This document shows, in pieces, positions 39,457 to 50,600 of a stretch of DNA of 64,000 nt. The position numbers were made by a program, and so were the translations under genes. The notes under the pieces were generated by a model. It did no database searches. It saw nothing but the letters and a program-made list of their open reading frames with translations, and had not been told where the DNA came from. The DNA is from Ascaris suum (lineage: Eukaryota; Nematoda; Chromadorea; Rhabditida; Ascarididae): positions 1,240,001 to 1,304,000 of the forward strand of contig CM024187.1 in the NCBI GenBank assembly GCA_013433145.1. The letters run 5' to 3'. The first letter of the stretch is position 1; the number at the start of each line of letters is the position of its first letter.

Positions 39457-41798
39457 TCAAGAGGAAAGACGAAGCCTCGGCTCTCTGATCTCTTCGACCG
39501 GGTTATCGATGCCGTCGCTCATTTCAATCAACGCTTTTTCGAGGATAACTTTCGCTTCCTTATATTTCTGTGGCTCATTCATCGCATATTCATACATCCA
39601 GCCCAATTTCGCCTGAAAACAACACTCACACACTTCTTTGCATTTATAACGTTTAGGAGATCAATTTCTTAGATTATATGCCGTCTATAAAAATCAACGA
39701 TCCGAGGAAAGAGAAGACTGCGGCAGGGGATAGAAGGGTGGCGAGGCAACGGTCCAACTTAAAACGCGTTTCCTCTAGCGATGAGAACTGAATGAAATTT
39801 CGATCAGTGTGTAACCTACCAAAGGCGTTCGCCCGTAATTGAAATTTGGTCGCAACTTAATGTTTTTTAAGAAACATCGATTCAGTGACAGTCGAAGTCA
39901 GTCGGCAACTGAATTTTGGTTGCAACCGGAAAAACAAAAGAAATGAAAACTGATTTCTGCCGGTAAAAACCAACCGAAATGTCGAGATGCAACCAAAGTT
40001 ATCTTAAAACTTGCCTGTCTCATGGACAGCAATGACTCTTATTTAACCAGTTCTGTCACAGTTCCTATAACAACTCTAGCAAGAAAGTGATAAACGGTTG
40101 AATACAATGACGAAGCATATCCAGAAACGTGGAAGGGACTTAGCAGACATGCACCCGGAAGATGGATTCGGAAACTGCTCAGAAAAGCCGTTGGAAACGG
40201 AATCTTGCAAATAAATACCAGGAGAGAATGGAAAATGGGGGGATGATGATTATTTGGTTCAACATTTGCCTAGGATAAAAACACTTCACTACTTTCGACT
40301 ACGTGTTCTCATCATGAAACATCAATACTAGATATATGATCCTATCTACTGTTCAAAGAAACATCTAAAGAAAGAGGTGGAACTCCCATGTCTTACAGGT
40401 CGTCGCTGACCAATTCGTTGACCTCGCATTATTCATCGCCCCTCCCCCTCCCACACTGCTCTTTCTACATTCCCTCAAATCCGCTTAAATAAAGAAGCTA
40501 GACATGAATAGTTAAGTGAAAAAATGGAGATAAAATGAAAGCGACAAAAGCAATGCGATACGAAATGCACTCCTGAGGAATTCATCGCTGAGACGGAACA
40601 ATGGATAGTAAAGGTGGGACGGAAATAACGTTGAAAAGCTTCATGAATTTGCTGAATATGCAAGGACGGATATGATTCGAATGTCAAAGATGCGTATAAA
40701 AAATCGGTAGAGAGTGCGATTTTTAGATAAAAAGGACGAAGAAATCTTGTAAATTACAGGCGTTTGGTTTTAGTGCTCAAACGGCAATAATTCAAAGATC
40801 GATGAGCGTTACAATTTACACATTTCAACTAGATATAAATAAATGTAAACGAATGAGAGCATAAAGTAAAGCAAACAAACAAACTTTGCATCGTTTACAC
40901 ATCACATCTCTCACAATATGTCGTCCTGTTATCATTGTCCTCAATTGTGTCTCCGAATATTCCACATTAACGACACGTTCGAAGAGAAATGCCGGCCCAG
41001 TGGAACCTTAACAACACTCTGATAGTTGACATGATGTAGCTTAGCTCATATCTGAGACAATATTTAATCCTTAAAATGATCAAAGTCCCTCAACAAGCGT
41101 ATTGCTTAACTTCCTTCATCAACCACATGACTTGATAAATACTCGCTCCATCCCCGCAGCAACTCCTCTCGTCCTCCCATATCACTAAGTCTGCAAAAAC
41201 GAGTGCTATAAATCGATGCCTTCCAGCTTTAGAGTGCTTACAATCAGTTCCTCAATATGAGGCTATCCTTCCTAATGGTTCTCAGTTGAAATAAATGTTG
41301 GAAGGACGTTAACGATCAAGATGTTGTTTAAATGACAAGAATGCATAACGCATTCGTTAAATTATTTACTGCATAACTCAAATACAACTTTCAAAGACGA
41401 TCAAATATCAACAACCTAAAACGATTCGTTACGAAAATAAAAGCTGAGGATTACTCTGATATAAGCTCGAAAGAGAAATTCGCTTCCCGAAGCTCTTCAC
41501 AATCACTATTCTAAAATTTCGTCTTCAACTTTATTCTCTCGGAAATCATCTCTGGCAACTCGTTCACTATAAACCTATAAAAGTGCGTTTGAACATATAT
41601 CAAGCGCAATTTAATTTATATGCATTTTGCGAAAACTTTCCGTAAAAATCACAATAAACAACAAGTAAAATTGAAATTAGAAAATAAACCTGTGAAATGC
41701 CTCGAGATTAATTCATCCTCATTCGTGAGGAATGCCTTGCAATTTTCGCAAGAAAAAATCCGACGGCCTCCCAAATGCTCGAGGAAATAACGCCCCAT
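39457..41798 (-). CDS. YPEL5: Yippee-like protein (YPEL5 type), copy B
   Basis: Tandem paralogue of copy A. Three coding exons: 41798-41690 ([20 protein letters not shown]), 41006-40885 ([29 protein letters not shown]) and 39612-39457 ([33 protein letters not shown], stop TGA). Phases agree (G|GT, then phase 0 with AAA|GTTTGT and TTTTCAG|GCG). The product is 128 residues. Both CxxC pairs are kept at residues 17/20 and 73/76. The usual GATGRA block reads GSTGPA, an unusual change, and GR in KEGRVILE reads AK. The first intron position is shared with copy A, but the second lies between CKRCK and AKLGW rather than at KYKE|G. Identity to copy A is about 60% by eye, so the duplication is not recent. 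Confidence 0.93.
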
Positions 41799-42885
41799 TC
41801 ACGACAAGCAATAACCGGCTATACCTCAATACTTGTCAAGTATTCGCTGAAGTAACACCAAGTGTCTTCACCAATCGCACTACGATAGGCTGCAAGATAT
41901 CGATCCCCGCCTATAGAGAACGACAGCTATCTCTGCCCTTAACACAAATCAACGCCATATAAAACGTAGAATTTCCTCTAAATACGAAGCAGGTAGTTGC
42001 AAGATCTCATAACCTGACCTATCGCTATAGTGCATCTACATTACTTCGGCGCGTGGTGCAGTTTTCCCCGATGACGGGATTCTTCGATAGCGAAAAAGAG
42101 AGAGGTCACAGATAACACACAAATTCCAAAACCCTTCCAGAAAGCAAAAGACAGAAGTATAAACTTTAGCTCCTGGCGTTCTGAAATTTTGACCACCTAG
42201 GAGACCTAAAGCAGAACGATGCAATTCCTTGAAAAAACATTTTTCTAAATCCAGCGAATGTTTTTGAATAAATCCTTTCTTTAGAATTAAAAACTTTTAA
42301 TCAGAACTCAAGCATGCATAAGGAAAATACTCCTGCCTATCACGGCTATTAATTTTCTAATCTTTTTCGCTGCCCACCTTACAGGTAAATTACGACCTTG
42401 CAACATATCATGTTCATATGCCTCGACACCTCAGGAAAGTTTTAATTCAAACCGAATTGGGTTTGGTAAATTTTGGTATACTTGGGCAAATATACTAAGT
42501 GGAAATCATTACCACTCTTGGTAAATGAGTTTATTTACCTATAAATCTGTTCTGGTGCATAATCAAACCAGCAAAAATTCTAAATAATTCCCTCCTAGCA
42601 AAATTGAGCCTAAACCTTCGTTGCAAAATTACCTACAACATTGCTTTTGCATTCTAAAAAGCCATGCGACAATTTCAAGTTCCCTTTACTTAAGCAAATA
42701 AAGGACCGACCTCAAGTATGACCTTGCAAACGCAACGCCCTAACGGAACGTTGCGCACAACGAAGTCAGGTGATATTAGATTGAAGCACCTACACGGTCA
42801 GCGCTGTAATATTACTGCCTAGCCTGCCCGCATCTGAGGTAACGCCGCTAATAAAGAGGCTTGCCTCTAGTTTTTTTTAATAAAA

Positions 42886-43490
42886 TATAGTCGTATATGA
42901 AATGTTTGTTTCCTTGATTCAAAAAAAAAAAAAAAAAAAAAAATGCTCTCCTAACCTCCACTCACACAACATCCGATAGTTGTTGCGACGCAGTGTTATA
43001 ATCACATATCTGTATTCATTAATACTTACAGCAATAACTTCATTAATAACTTACATTTAATTGCTCTATATTTTTCACCTGTAGAACTCAAAACTCTGCT
43101 AACTTACCGGAAAATTATTTAACAGCGCCAATAATAGAGTTATACGATGACACTGATGGTGGCACATCCATAATTCCTATCTTCATATTGAAAAGAAACA
43201 GTGGGAATCAAATCAATCATTCGTTCACTTTCATCTTTATCCTTTCCTTTGAAAAAAAAAAAAAAAAAAAAATCAGCAAATTTCTCCATAATGTTACAAC
43301 TACAGAGCAATAGTGTTCGAAATAATAAAATGAAGGGGAAAATGAATGAGGAAATGGAGAGGAAGGAGGCAAGATCGGCGATACATCATTATCTCACTCT
43401 CACGATTTTCCACTTTGAGAGAAAATTAATTCAACGCTAATATTTAAAAACAATTTTACAACTGCACACCAAAAAAAAAAAAAAATGCAT
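42886..43490. repeat. Poly-A tracts
   Basis: Three separate A runs of about 14 to 24 bases (near 42920-42943, 43251-43271 and 43471-43485) lie within 600 bases. Some could mark 3' ends of retrotransposed sequence; no associated coding relic was recognised. Confidence 0.5.
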
Positions 43491-44114
43491 CTTCTGACGC
43501 TTCAAACGTAGAACAGTGAATCTCTAGAAATCTCCATCGAACATTAAAAGTATGTGGCAGTAAGTGTAGTGCGTTTTTATGCCCTCATTCTCCTTTCTCA
43601 ACTTATAGCAATGGTCACTCGATTTTTGTGGAGTTTTTAATCGCTCACTAGCATCCTAACTAGTTATCGAAGAGAAAAATGTTGGTGAACTAGGATCATC
43701 ACTTCTAAGGCTTTCAATAATTCGCTAATTTTAACAGCTTGACCAGTCTAGTTCAGAATTTTTCACTGAAATTTCACAAAATATTCCATCCTTTTTTTAG
43801 CTTCAAATGACAGAATTTTTTATCGCATTTCATTAAAGCTCCTACTCTTTTGACATCCTCAAGAAGAAATCGTCTGCACGCTAGTGGTCATCTCCAAGTG
43901 GACAAAACAATAAGCAACGCAATTGAGTTAGCAAATCAAACGAGATCTCGCAATATTTTCTTCAACAAAGGTATGCGTCAAGCGAATTTTTTTTTCAGCG
44001 TCGCAGGACATACGACTTCTGAATCAATATATGCGTTATAAGTGAAAATTGTTGTAATAAATATCCATGAGTTGTCTGAACGCAAAGTAGCTAAAGAAAA
44101 ACAAAGCGATGGGT

Positions 44115-44144
<30 letters not shown>
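44115..44144 (+). repeat. Poly-G tract (30 G)
   Basis: Thirty consecutive guanines on +, just 3' (on -) of the last exon candidate of the gene at 44154-45097. It is strong G-quadruplex-prone sequence and a likely site of length error in assembly. Confidence 0.95.
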
Positions 44145-44149
<5 letters not shown>

Positions 44150-44153
44150 TACT

Positions 44154-45097
44154 TCAATCTACATTTTTAGCAACACCAAGCTCCGGTCCATAATGCACGC
44201 CGTCGGAGTGGAAAAATATGAATATACTCGAGCTTATTTCTGCATAAGAAGTATTCCTCTGTGCGTAAGTTAAACAACTCCCTATCACTACCGATGCCGA
44301 CTGACAAAACAACTTTTTTCGCAAATGGTCGGAGACTGGCATGACAAAGTAGGCATGTAACAATTGTACTTACTCACCGGATCCCGGTGAAACGGCCGCA
44401 ATCTTGGACGATAACGCTCGGACATTCGACTGGCATAATGATCAAACGTTTTAAAAACCATTTTTGGTGAGCAGTATTTCCGTATATAGGCCGCTATTGG
44501 TGGGCACAGTTGATTGCTGCGATGAATGGAACGTCAAATTTAAAAGTGCCATATAAAACTTTCAATTAAATTGCCTACATTTAACTATCTTTACATTAGC
44601 TGTAATATCACAACGTTGAGAAGATTTCATTTCTCAGCGCGAACCGAAGCCGCTTACCAATCTGCCGATCTCAAGCGTACAGAATGACCACAGCCTTCAG
44701 CAAACTAAATTAGTGGAAATGCATCGGTCGACTCTTGGTTTGTGAGTAATATCTCACAGTATATTGCACCATCAGCAGCGATGAGACATGCCAATCAATA
44801 GACAAAAGCACCAACACCACTCCCCATCCTTCATGCATCCTCCTCCCACACACCCTTCCACCTCCGGCCATCCTCCAGATTCCACAGTCACGAAACACCG
44901 CTGACTACCTTCACTATGTGTCATCACTCAGGCAACATATCATCATAATAGAAAAAGCTTTTTATGAAGTGATCGACATTTCCGGCACAGCACCATTCTA
45001 CATCATGACATTGTAGTCGTTGAATAAAAGGCCGGATCCGATGATTCAGGTTGGAGATTTCTATTTCGGAACAGCATCCTAACGGTAGAATCATATC
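44154..45097 (-). CDS. Unassigned Cys-containing protein, 3' exons
   Basis: Four phase-compatible - strand exons. 45097-45002 follows TTTTCAG and ends GAT|GTAGAA (DMILPLGCCSEIEISNLNHR). 44704-44658 follows AATTTAG and ends TG|GTAAGC (FAEGCGHSVRLRSAD). 44516-44378 follows ATCGCAG and ends CCG|GTGAGT (NQLCPPIAAYIRKYC, MVFKTFDHYASRMSERYRPR). A less certain last exon, 44300-44154, follows TTTTGTCAG and ends at TGA (HSDGVHYGPELGVAKN). The first three join cleanly in phase (0, then TG+C), which is good evidence of a real gene. Several cysteines suggest a secreted or extracellular domain. I do not recognise the family. The 5' exons upstream of 45097 were not found; the last exon may be wrong. Confidence 0.55.
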
Positions 45098-45863
45098 CTG
45101 AAAAGCTTATTTTCCACTCGGGTAATATGCCCATACTAAACGACTTGGCATCATCACATGTTTTGTAAAATTACGGTTGATTGACACTCCCTCTAATGTC
45201 AATTTCGCATCTAGCAGCTATATTTCCTAGTGAATTATTGCTCTATTATGCTCGACGTAGACTCGATATACACTTCGTTCAATATATTTCACTTTAAAAG
45301 TGGAGGGGAGGAAAGGCTATTTCCGATATTATTGTCCTCAACTTGAACTTTATAAGTATACTCTTTTAGACAGAGAAGAGAGAGAGGGAATCTTTATTTA
45401 CAGAATAAAGAAAAACAACTGAAGGTTGACAGGTAATATGCCCAATTGTCAAGTAGGATAACATGATATTGTTTACTGCAAAAATGAGGCGTTGATTTGT
45501 CTGGATTAAAATTCCCAACACAAAGTATATTTAAGTAAATTAAATTAGAGTCTATCGAGATGCATGAATTGCACAGCGCCAAATACTTCATGGAATTAGT
45601 GGCCGAGTAGAGTGCGGAAAGAAAAAAAGGATTAAAATGATGAAAAGGAATGCATATATCGCAATAATGTCTGGATGAAAGACTGACAATTTCACACGTT
45701 GCACTATGAGTTGATTATGCAAATCGACTTACTAGCACTTTGTTAGCGATTAAATTTAAGAGGCGAAAATAAAGTGAGATAACAAAAAAAACCATATTAA
45801 CGGAGCAGTTGGAACAACTACTGTGCACCATTCTGAAGAGACAACTATTGAGAAAGATATTCC

Positions 45864-46046
45864 TTAGTTTGGAGGTATAGATAGAAAGCATTGCGACTTA
45901 TCGCATTTGCAAATTCCCAACGCATTAAGAAATGAGATTTCAGAGATTCCATTCATGATCTTGAAATATGACCAGAGCACTTTCAGGCGATGATATTTCA
46001 ATGACTCAAAATTGAAAATCAGAAAGCTAGAGATGATAGGCTCCAT
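45864..46046 (-). mobile_element. LINE C-terminal fragment
   Basis: A 60-codon - frame carries ESLKYHRLKVLWSYFKIMNG, which matches the LE.RR...DL...YKI..G block found after the RT in CR1-like LINEs and also seen near 2015-2055 in the 5' relic. It is too short to place further. A chance resemblance remains possible. Confidence 0.4.
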
Positions 46047-46050
46047 CCCA

Positions 46051-47729
46051 AAATGCTATGTGAGTGAAGGTGTTTTTCTAGAAAACTTCAAAGAAGTGAA
46101 TATCTCAGAAAAGTCTAATGGTCAAAAAACTAGTAATCATTAATCAAGTACGCACATACAGTAAATAATACAAGTAAATTTGACAATTTTCTAAATACTT
46201 TCATTTCGAAGCTACATAATAAAGTTCGTTATTCTAAATGCCTTCGTAAAGAGTTTCATGCAGTGCATCTTATAGTGAAGGCTTGTCGAAGATCTTAAGC
46301 CCCATATCATCGTTACGGTCGTGGGCTGGCAGCAGTGGTTTTTCGCTAGTTATTAAGAAGTTTCATGATGAAGGTTCACATAGAGGATCCATCAATTCAG
46401 GCGAAATTCTTAGTTGCACTTCTTTTGACGGTCGGCTGAAAAATCTTATTTTCGCAGCAAATGGAAGTCGACTGAACGATTATTAAAATAATGATTGATG
46501 TTTTCGCGGTCGGTCCCTGCTCGCAAGTAAAAGAGGAAAACGCGGCGAACGCTGAAAAGAAATATCTAGAGAGTGATCATAATGTGCTAGACGTTCACGC
46601 CACACGTTGTCGTTAAGTGCAATGCTGGGAGAGCATAAACGAACCCTTCTATGTCTGACAGCTAATCACTGATCGAAAATGTTTATACGGGACTGCCCAT
46701 ATGCAGATGTGACGGGGTTGGCATTTGAAGCCCAAGACTTCAACAGCCCACCCTCCTCTCTTTCCCTTTCCCCCCCCACTCACCCACCCTTCCCGACGGA
46801 AGGCAACAATCTCATGACATATTAGAAAAATTCTTATGCCATAACCAATACATTTTTACACAAAATTCTTTTGTGTTTAAAGAGAAGAAAGTTTCATTGA
46901 ACATTGGGATAGCATAACATAGGCATCAATTATAGATAAAACGACGAAATATAAAAGTATAAAGTATGGAAAAAAGCACCGCTTTTATAAGGTTTTATCA
47001 CAGTGAATTGAAAACTGTCATAAAATCTTTGAAGAATTTCACGTTTTAGAATGCAGTAAAACTATCAGGACGAGGTTTTGCGACAAATTCGCCTTCGAAA
47101 ATCGTTCTATACGGGATGATCCAAAAGTTCCCATTTGGGCTTTATTTCATTGCCAAACGAGAACGCTTCAACGTTGTTCGTTTATTTATTCTTGGCTCTA
47201 AAGACAGCCAATGAGCTAACTTATAATTCCGCCTGCCAACATCAGCCTTAATGCCTGCTTGCAGTCGGGTCGAAAGGTTTGTCTATTGTTTTTTACCCAC
47301 TTTTTCAGTGGAAAGTTAACTTTAAGCGAGCGTTTAGTGACGTTTTAATACGACTAGTGAGCTCTGCGACTTTGAGCGGTCTTTTGCCTGTAAACCAAAA
47401 ATCATGGGCACTGAAACTAGTGAAGTATGGGGGCATTCCTTAACTGAGATAAAATCAGAAAAACCAACTCCACACTAAGCTTGAATTCCCTACCCTCTTC
47501 ATCCCTCCATCCCCGCCCTCCCCCCCCCCCCCCCCCTTTACCTTATGTGCTAGTATCGAATTTTGTTGAAATGTTCCTAGTCGGCGATTCCATAACACGT
47601 ATCTCACCATTCAGGTGGCCACCTACTCATTTGCTCAATTGTGAACAGCTCATTCAAAAAGCTTTTGTTTTTTTAACAGAACTGCTCCAAATCGTCCTTT
47701 CAACAAAGTGCATCTAGGGAATCATGCAG
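46051..47729. other. No gene recognised
   Basis: AT-rich with poly-C tracts (near 46769-46777 and at 47520-47536). Near 47108-47150 the sequence ACGGGATGATCCAAAAGTTC resembles mariner-type terminal repeats, but no partner end or transposase was found. Confidence 0.35.
47520..47536 (+). repeat. Poly-C tract
   Basis: About 17 consecutive cytosines on +. Confidence 0.9.
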
Positions 47730-48060
47730 CTTTCATAGACAATCAAGCGGTAATCCGCACACAGCCCAAATGCGTTTCCCTCTGAGGTCATTTTTCGAGC
47801 GATAGCGATCCGATTACGAGCAGTCTCAAGCATACCATCCACTTTTCTAATAGACCATGAGGATTTCTTCGAATTCGAACAGTAGTCGACGAATATTCAC
47901 TCCGATGGTGGTCTCCATTACTTTCGACTTCACAATATTACTTAACAACAAAGGAAACGTGCTGTTACTATCAATAAGTTGGTGATCGCCGAAGCTCGAA
48001 CGCCTTTTATAAAACCTCATAATGATCGCCTCCCGATTTAAACATTTCCCCTTCAAATAC
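47730..48060 (-). pseudogene. Decayed coding-like segment
   Basis: Two - strand frames read as one interrupted protein: SKVMETTIGVNIRRLLFEFE from about 47965 to 47868, then after a frame change RKVDGMLETARNRIAIARKM and FGLCADYRLIVYES from about 47852 down to 47733. The composition is clearly protein-like but broken. I cannot name the family; it may be a repeated transposon or pseudogene family. Confidence 0.4.
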
Positions 48061-50417
48061 AGATTTATCGACTCATTTAATAGTCGGATTTATTTATTCT
48101 CGTTGCAATGTGCAGTAATACGAGTGCATAAAAATTGTCCACGAAGTGTTCGGCATTTTATACTTCCCGTTGCTTTAAATATTATGGAAGAACTTCTTGT
48201 CATTCTGAATGGTAACTGCGCTATATTAAGTGGGGAAGCGTTACAATACTTCACAAGTACTCATCATTCCTTCAGTGATTCGAGCTCATTAGAACTCGAT
48301 CATAGATTCTCTACTGAACTCAAAGTTGTACAAATGCGGTTCATTGGAAAATGATCTAAAATGGTATGATGGGATAGTTGTTTGCCCAATGAATTATTTT
48401 ATCATTTCTTCAAGTAAGAGAAAATTTTTCATACTCTGAGGGCAGTAAATCACAAAGCCACAATCTGATCAGATAATTTCAATTGTCCTGCCCAATTTTA
48501 TAATCAGTGAAATGTTTCGCGCATAGCAAAAATACCGAGAAAAAAAAAAAGAGGTTTCTGCTAACTCGTTTTGATATTGTGGATTAAAATTCATCTCAGT
48601 ATTCACTGTAATGCGGAAATCACAAATCTCATCAACTCTTTGAAAGAAGATAGTCGAATATAGATAAAAATAAAATGTGTTCTAACCATTAAGAGCATCT
48701 ATTTATTAAAAGCGAAGTATAGTCGTTTTTAGTGAGCACAGCAGGAGAATTTCTGAGGTGAAATCCAGTAAAAATCCATTAGGTAATGTCTGCTTTGCAA
48801 ACGCTTGAGGACATTTCACAGCTTTGCTTCTGCACATAATATCAGATCAATACCTCCAAGAAGCAGTAGAATCCAATTAAAATAACTTTGAGACAGCTGG
48901 TTTCCATTAACAAATCCCACATTTAATTCCGTTGGTAACAGCACACTGTGAATAACTATTTAAGAAATTCTGTATCCATTACAAAAGGCTTCCTTTAAGA
49001 GCATCATTTTCAAGAACGAGTGCAAAATGTGCATAAGATATACTATCAAGATCCGCCTGAAAAACAATTTCCTTACTACAAATGACCGTTTTTGCTTAAC
49101 GATTCGACATACTACATACGTGATTGCATTGACTTCCTACTAATAAAATCGATTCAATAGTAGCCAAATAAGTTATTTAGACGACCAAGCATAAAGTATC
49201 TCCAAATAGCATTTTTCCAATTATTCTAAGTGAAGAGGTGTTTTTGCCTCCTTTTTTTTGATATATTATGCATATTGACAAGGTGTTTTTGAATATGAGA
49301 AATAATAGAGGAATATGTTGTTATTCAGTGTGCCGTGCGTTTATAACTCGGAAGTGTAACACTGAAAAATTTTGTGTGCTGAAGAACAGCCACAAGGAGA
49401 GAGGGGAAGGGAGGAGGGTGGATAAATATCTTGCTGTCATCGGAATTGCTCAGCGATGCGAAGCACCAGTTGAATAGCGCAAACTGCCCAATTTCTCAAT
49501 GAGCCTTTCGTCGTCTGCCCTCACTAAGGAGTTCCAACCCTTGGCCAAGTTTTTGCATATGTAAAGATTCCACTATTCACTCACCCCCAAGAAAATCCCT
49601 TTTATAATCAATGAAAAAATTTGACAACCATGCTATAGAAAACTTAAATTCTTTTTTTCTAGTTCTTCTCATTTTCCATAGTTCTTTTCTCATGTGTAGC
49701 CGTCATATCTTCGTTGCCATTCTGAATAGCCAACTCAAAGATTTGAGCCTTGTAATGTACGGAGGGATGGTGCTGTATCGTTACAAAAATCTTTGGGAGG
49801 GGGGGGGGGATGGAGGTTTAAATCTCATTCGATTAGCGCAGTAATTGTTGCAGTACGAAAGATGAAAACGTTCATTCGGTTGTCATGGATACCATAGTTA
49901 CATACGCACATTGCGTAATATTGATTTTGAGCATATGATGAGTATGTGAATGTAGATATTAGCGTAGCTTACCGATTATGGTCTTCATCATTTTTTTTCT
50001 CGAGATTGGAAAAGGAAAAATTGAGCTTGGAATTGATTTCCACTCGAATTTTTTGTCGTTTTTTTTTCCGAAAAAAGATAAAATTTATACTATAATAATC
50101 CACATCTCTACTGTCATACTTCATTGCCATCAAAAAGATACGACTGAATTAACTAGACGATCGTTTAGACAGGGTGACATTCATTTAGTTTATTAAGCTC
50201 ATTTGAAATCGGACAGTGCAATGAGCGAATTGAAAGGAAGTGGGATGAGAAGGCGATGAGTGAAAGGTATCAAAAATTCCGCAATATTAGTACATTCGAC
50301 ATTTATTAGGACAATTGGACTTCGGCAATAATATAGTCCTCTCCTTACATACTACACATATACCTGTGCAAAATTTCCTTTGGTTCACTACCAAAAAATG
50401 CTCTATTCAGTTCTCTT
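48061..50417. other. No gene recognised
   Basis: AT-rich sequence with short G-rich runs (49797-49809) and poly-T runs. The + strand frame at 48022-48354 overlaps the decayed segment antisense and is not called. Confidence 0.35.
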
Positions 50418-50438
50418 TATATATATATATAATATATA

Positions 50439-50491
<53 letters not shown>

Positions 50492-50600
50492 TATATATAT
50501 AAATATATATAAATATATATATATATATAATATATATTTTATATATATATATATATAATAGATATATATATATATATATTTATATATTATATATATATTT
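50418..50600. repeat. Imperfect (AT)n block
   Basis: About 180 bases of almost pure A and T, with AT runs broken by extra A or T. It is strongly self-complementary. Confidence 0.95.

Noticed and set aside
47108..47150. Mariner-like terminal repeat (ATGATCCAAAAGTTC)
   Set aside because: No matching inverted end and no transposase relic nearby.
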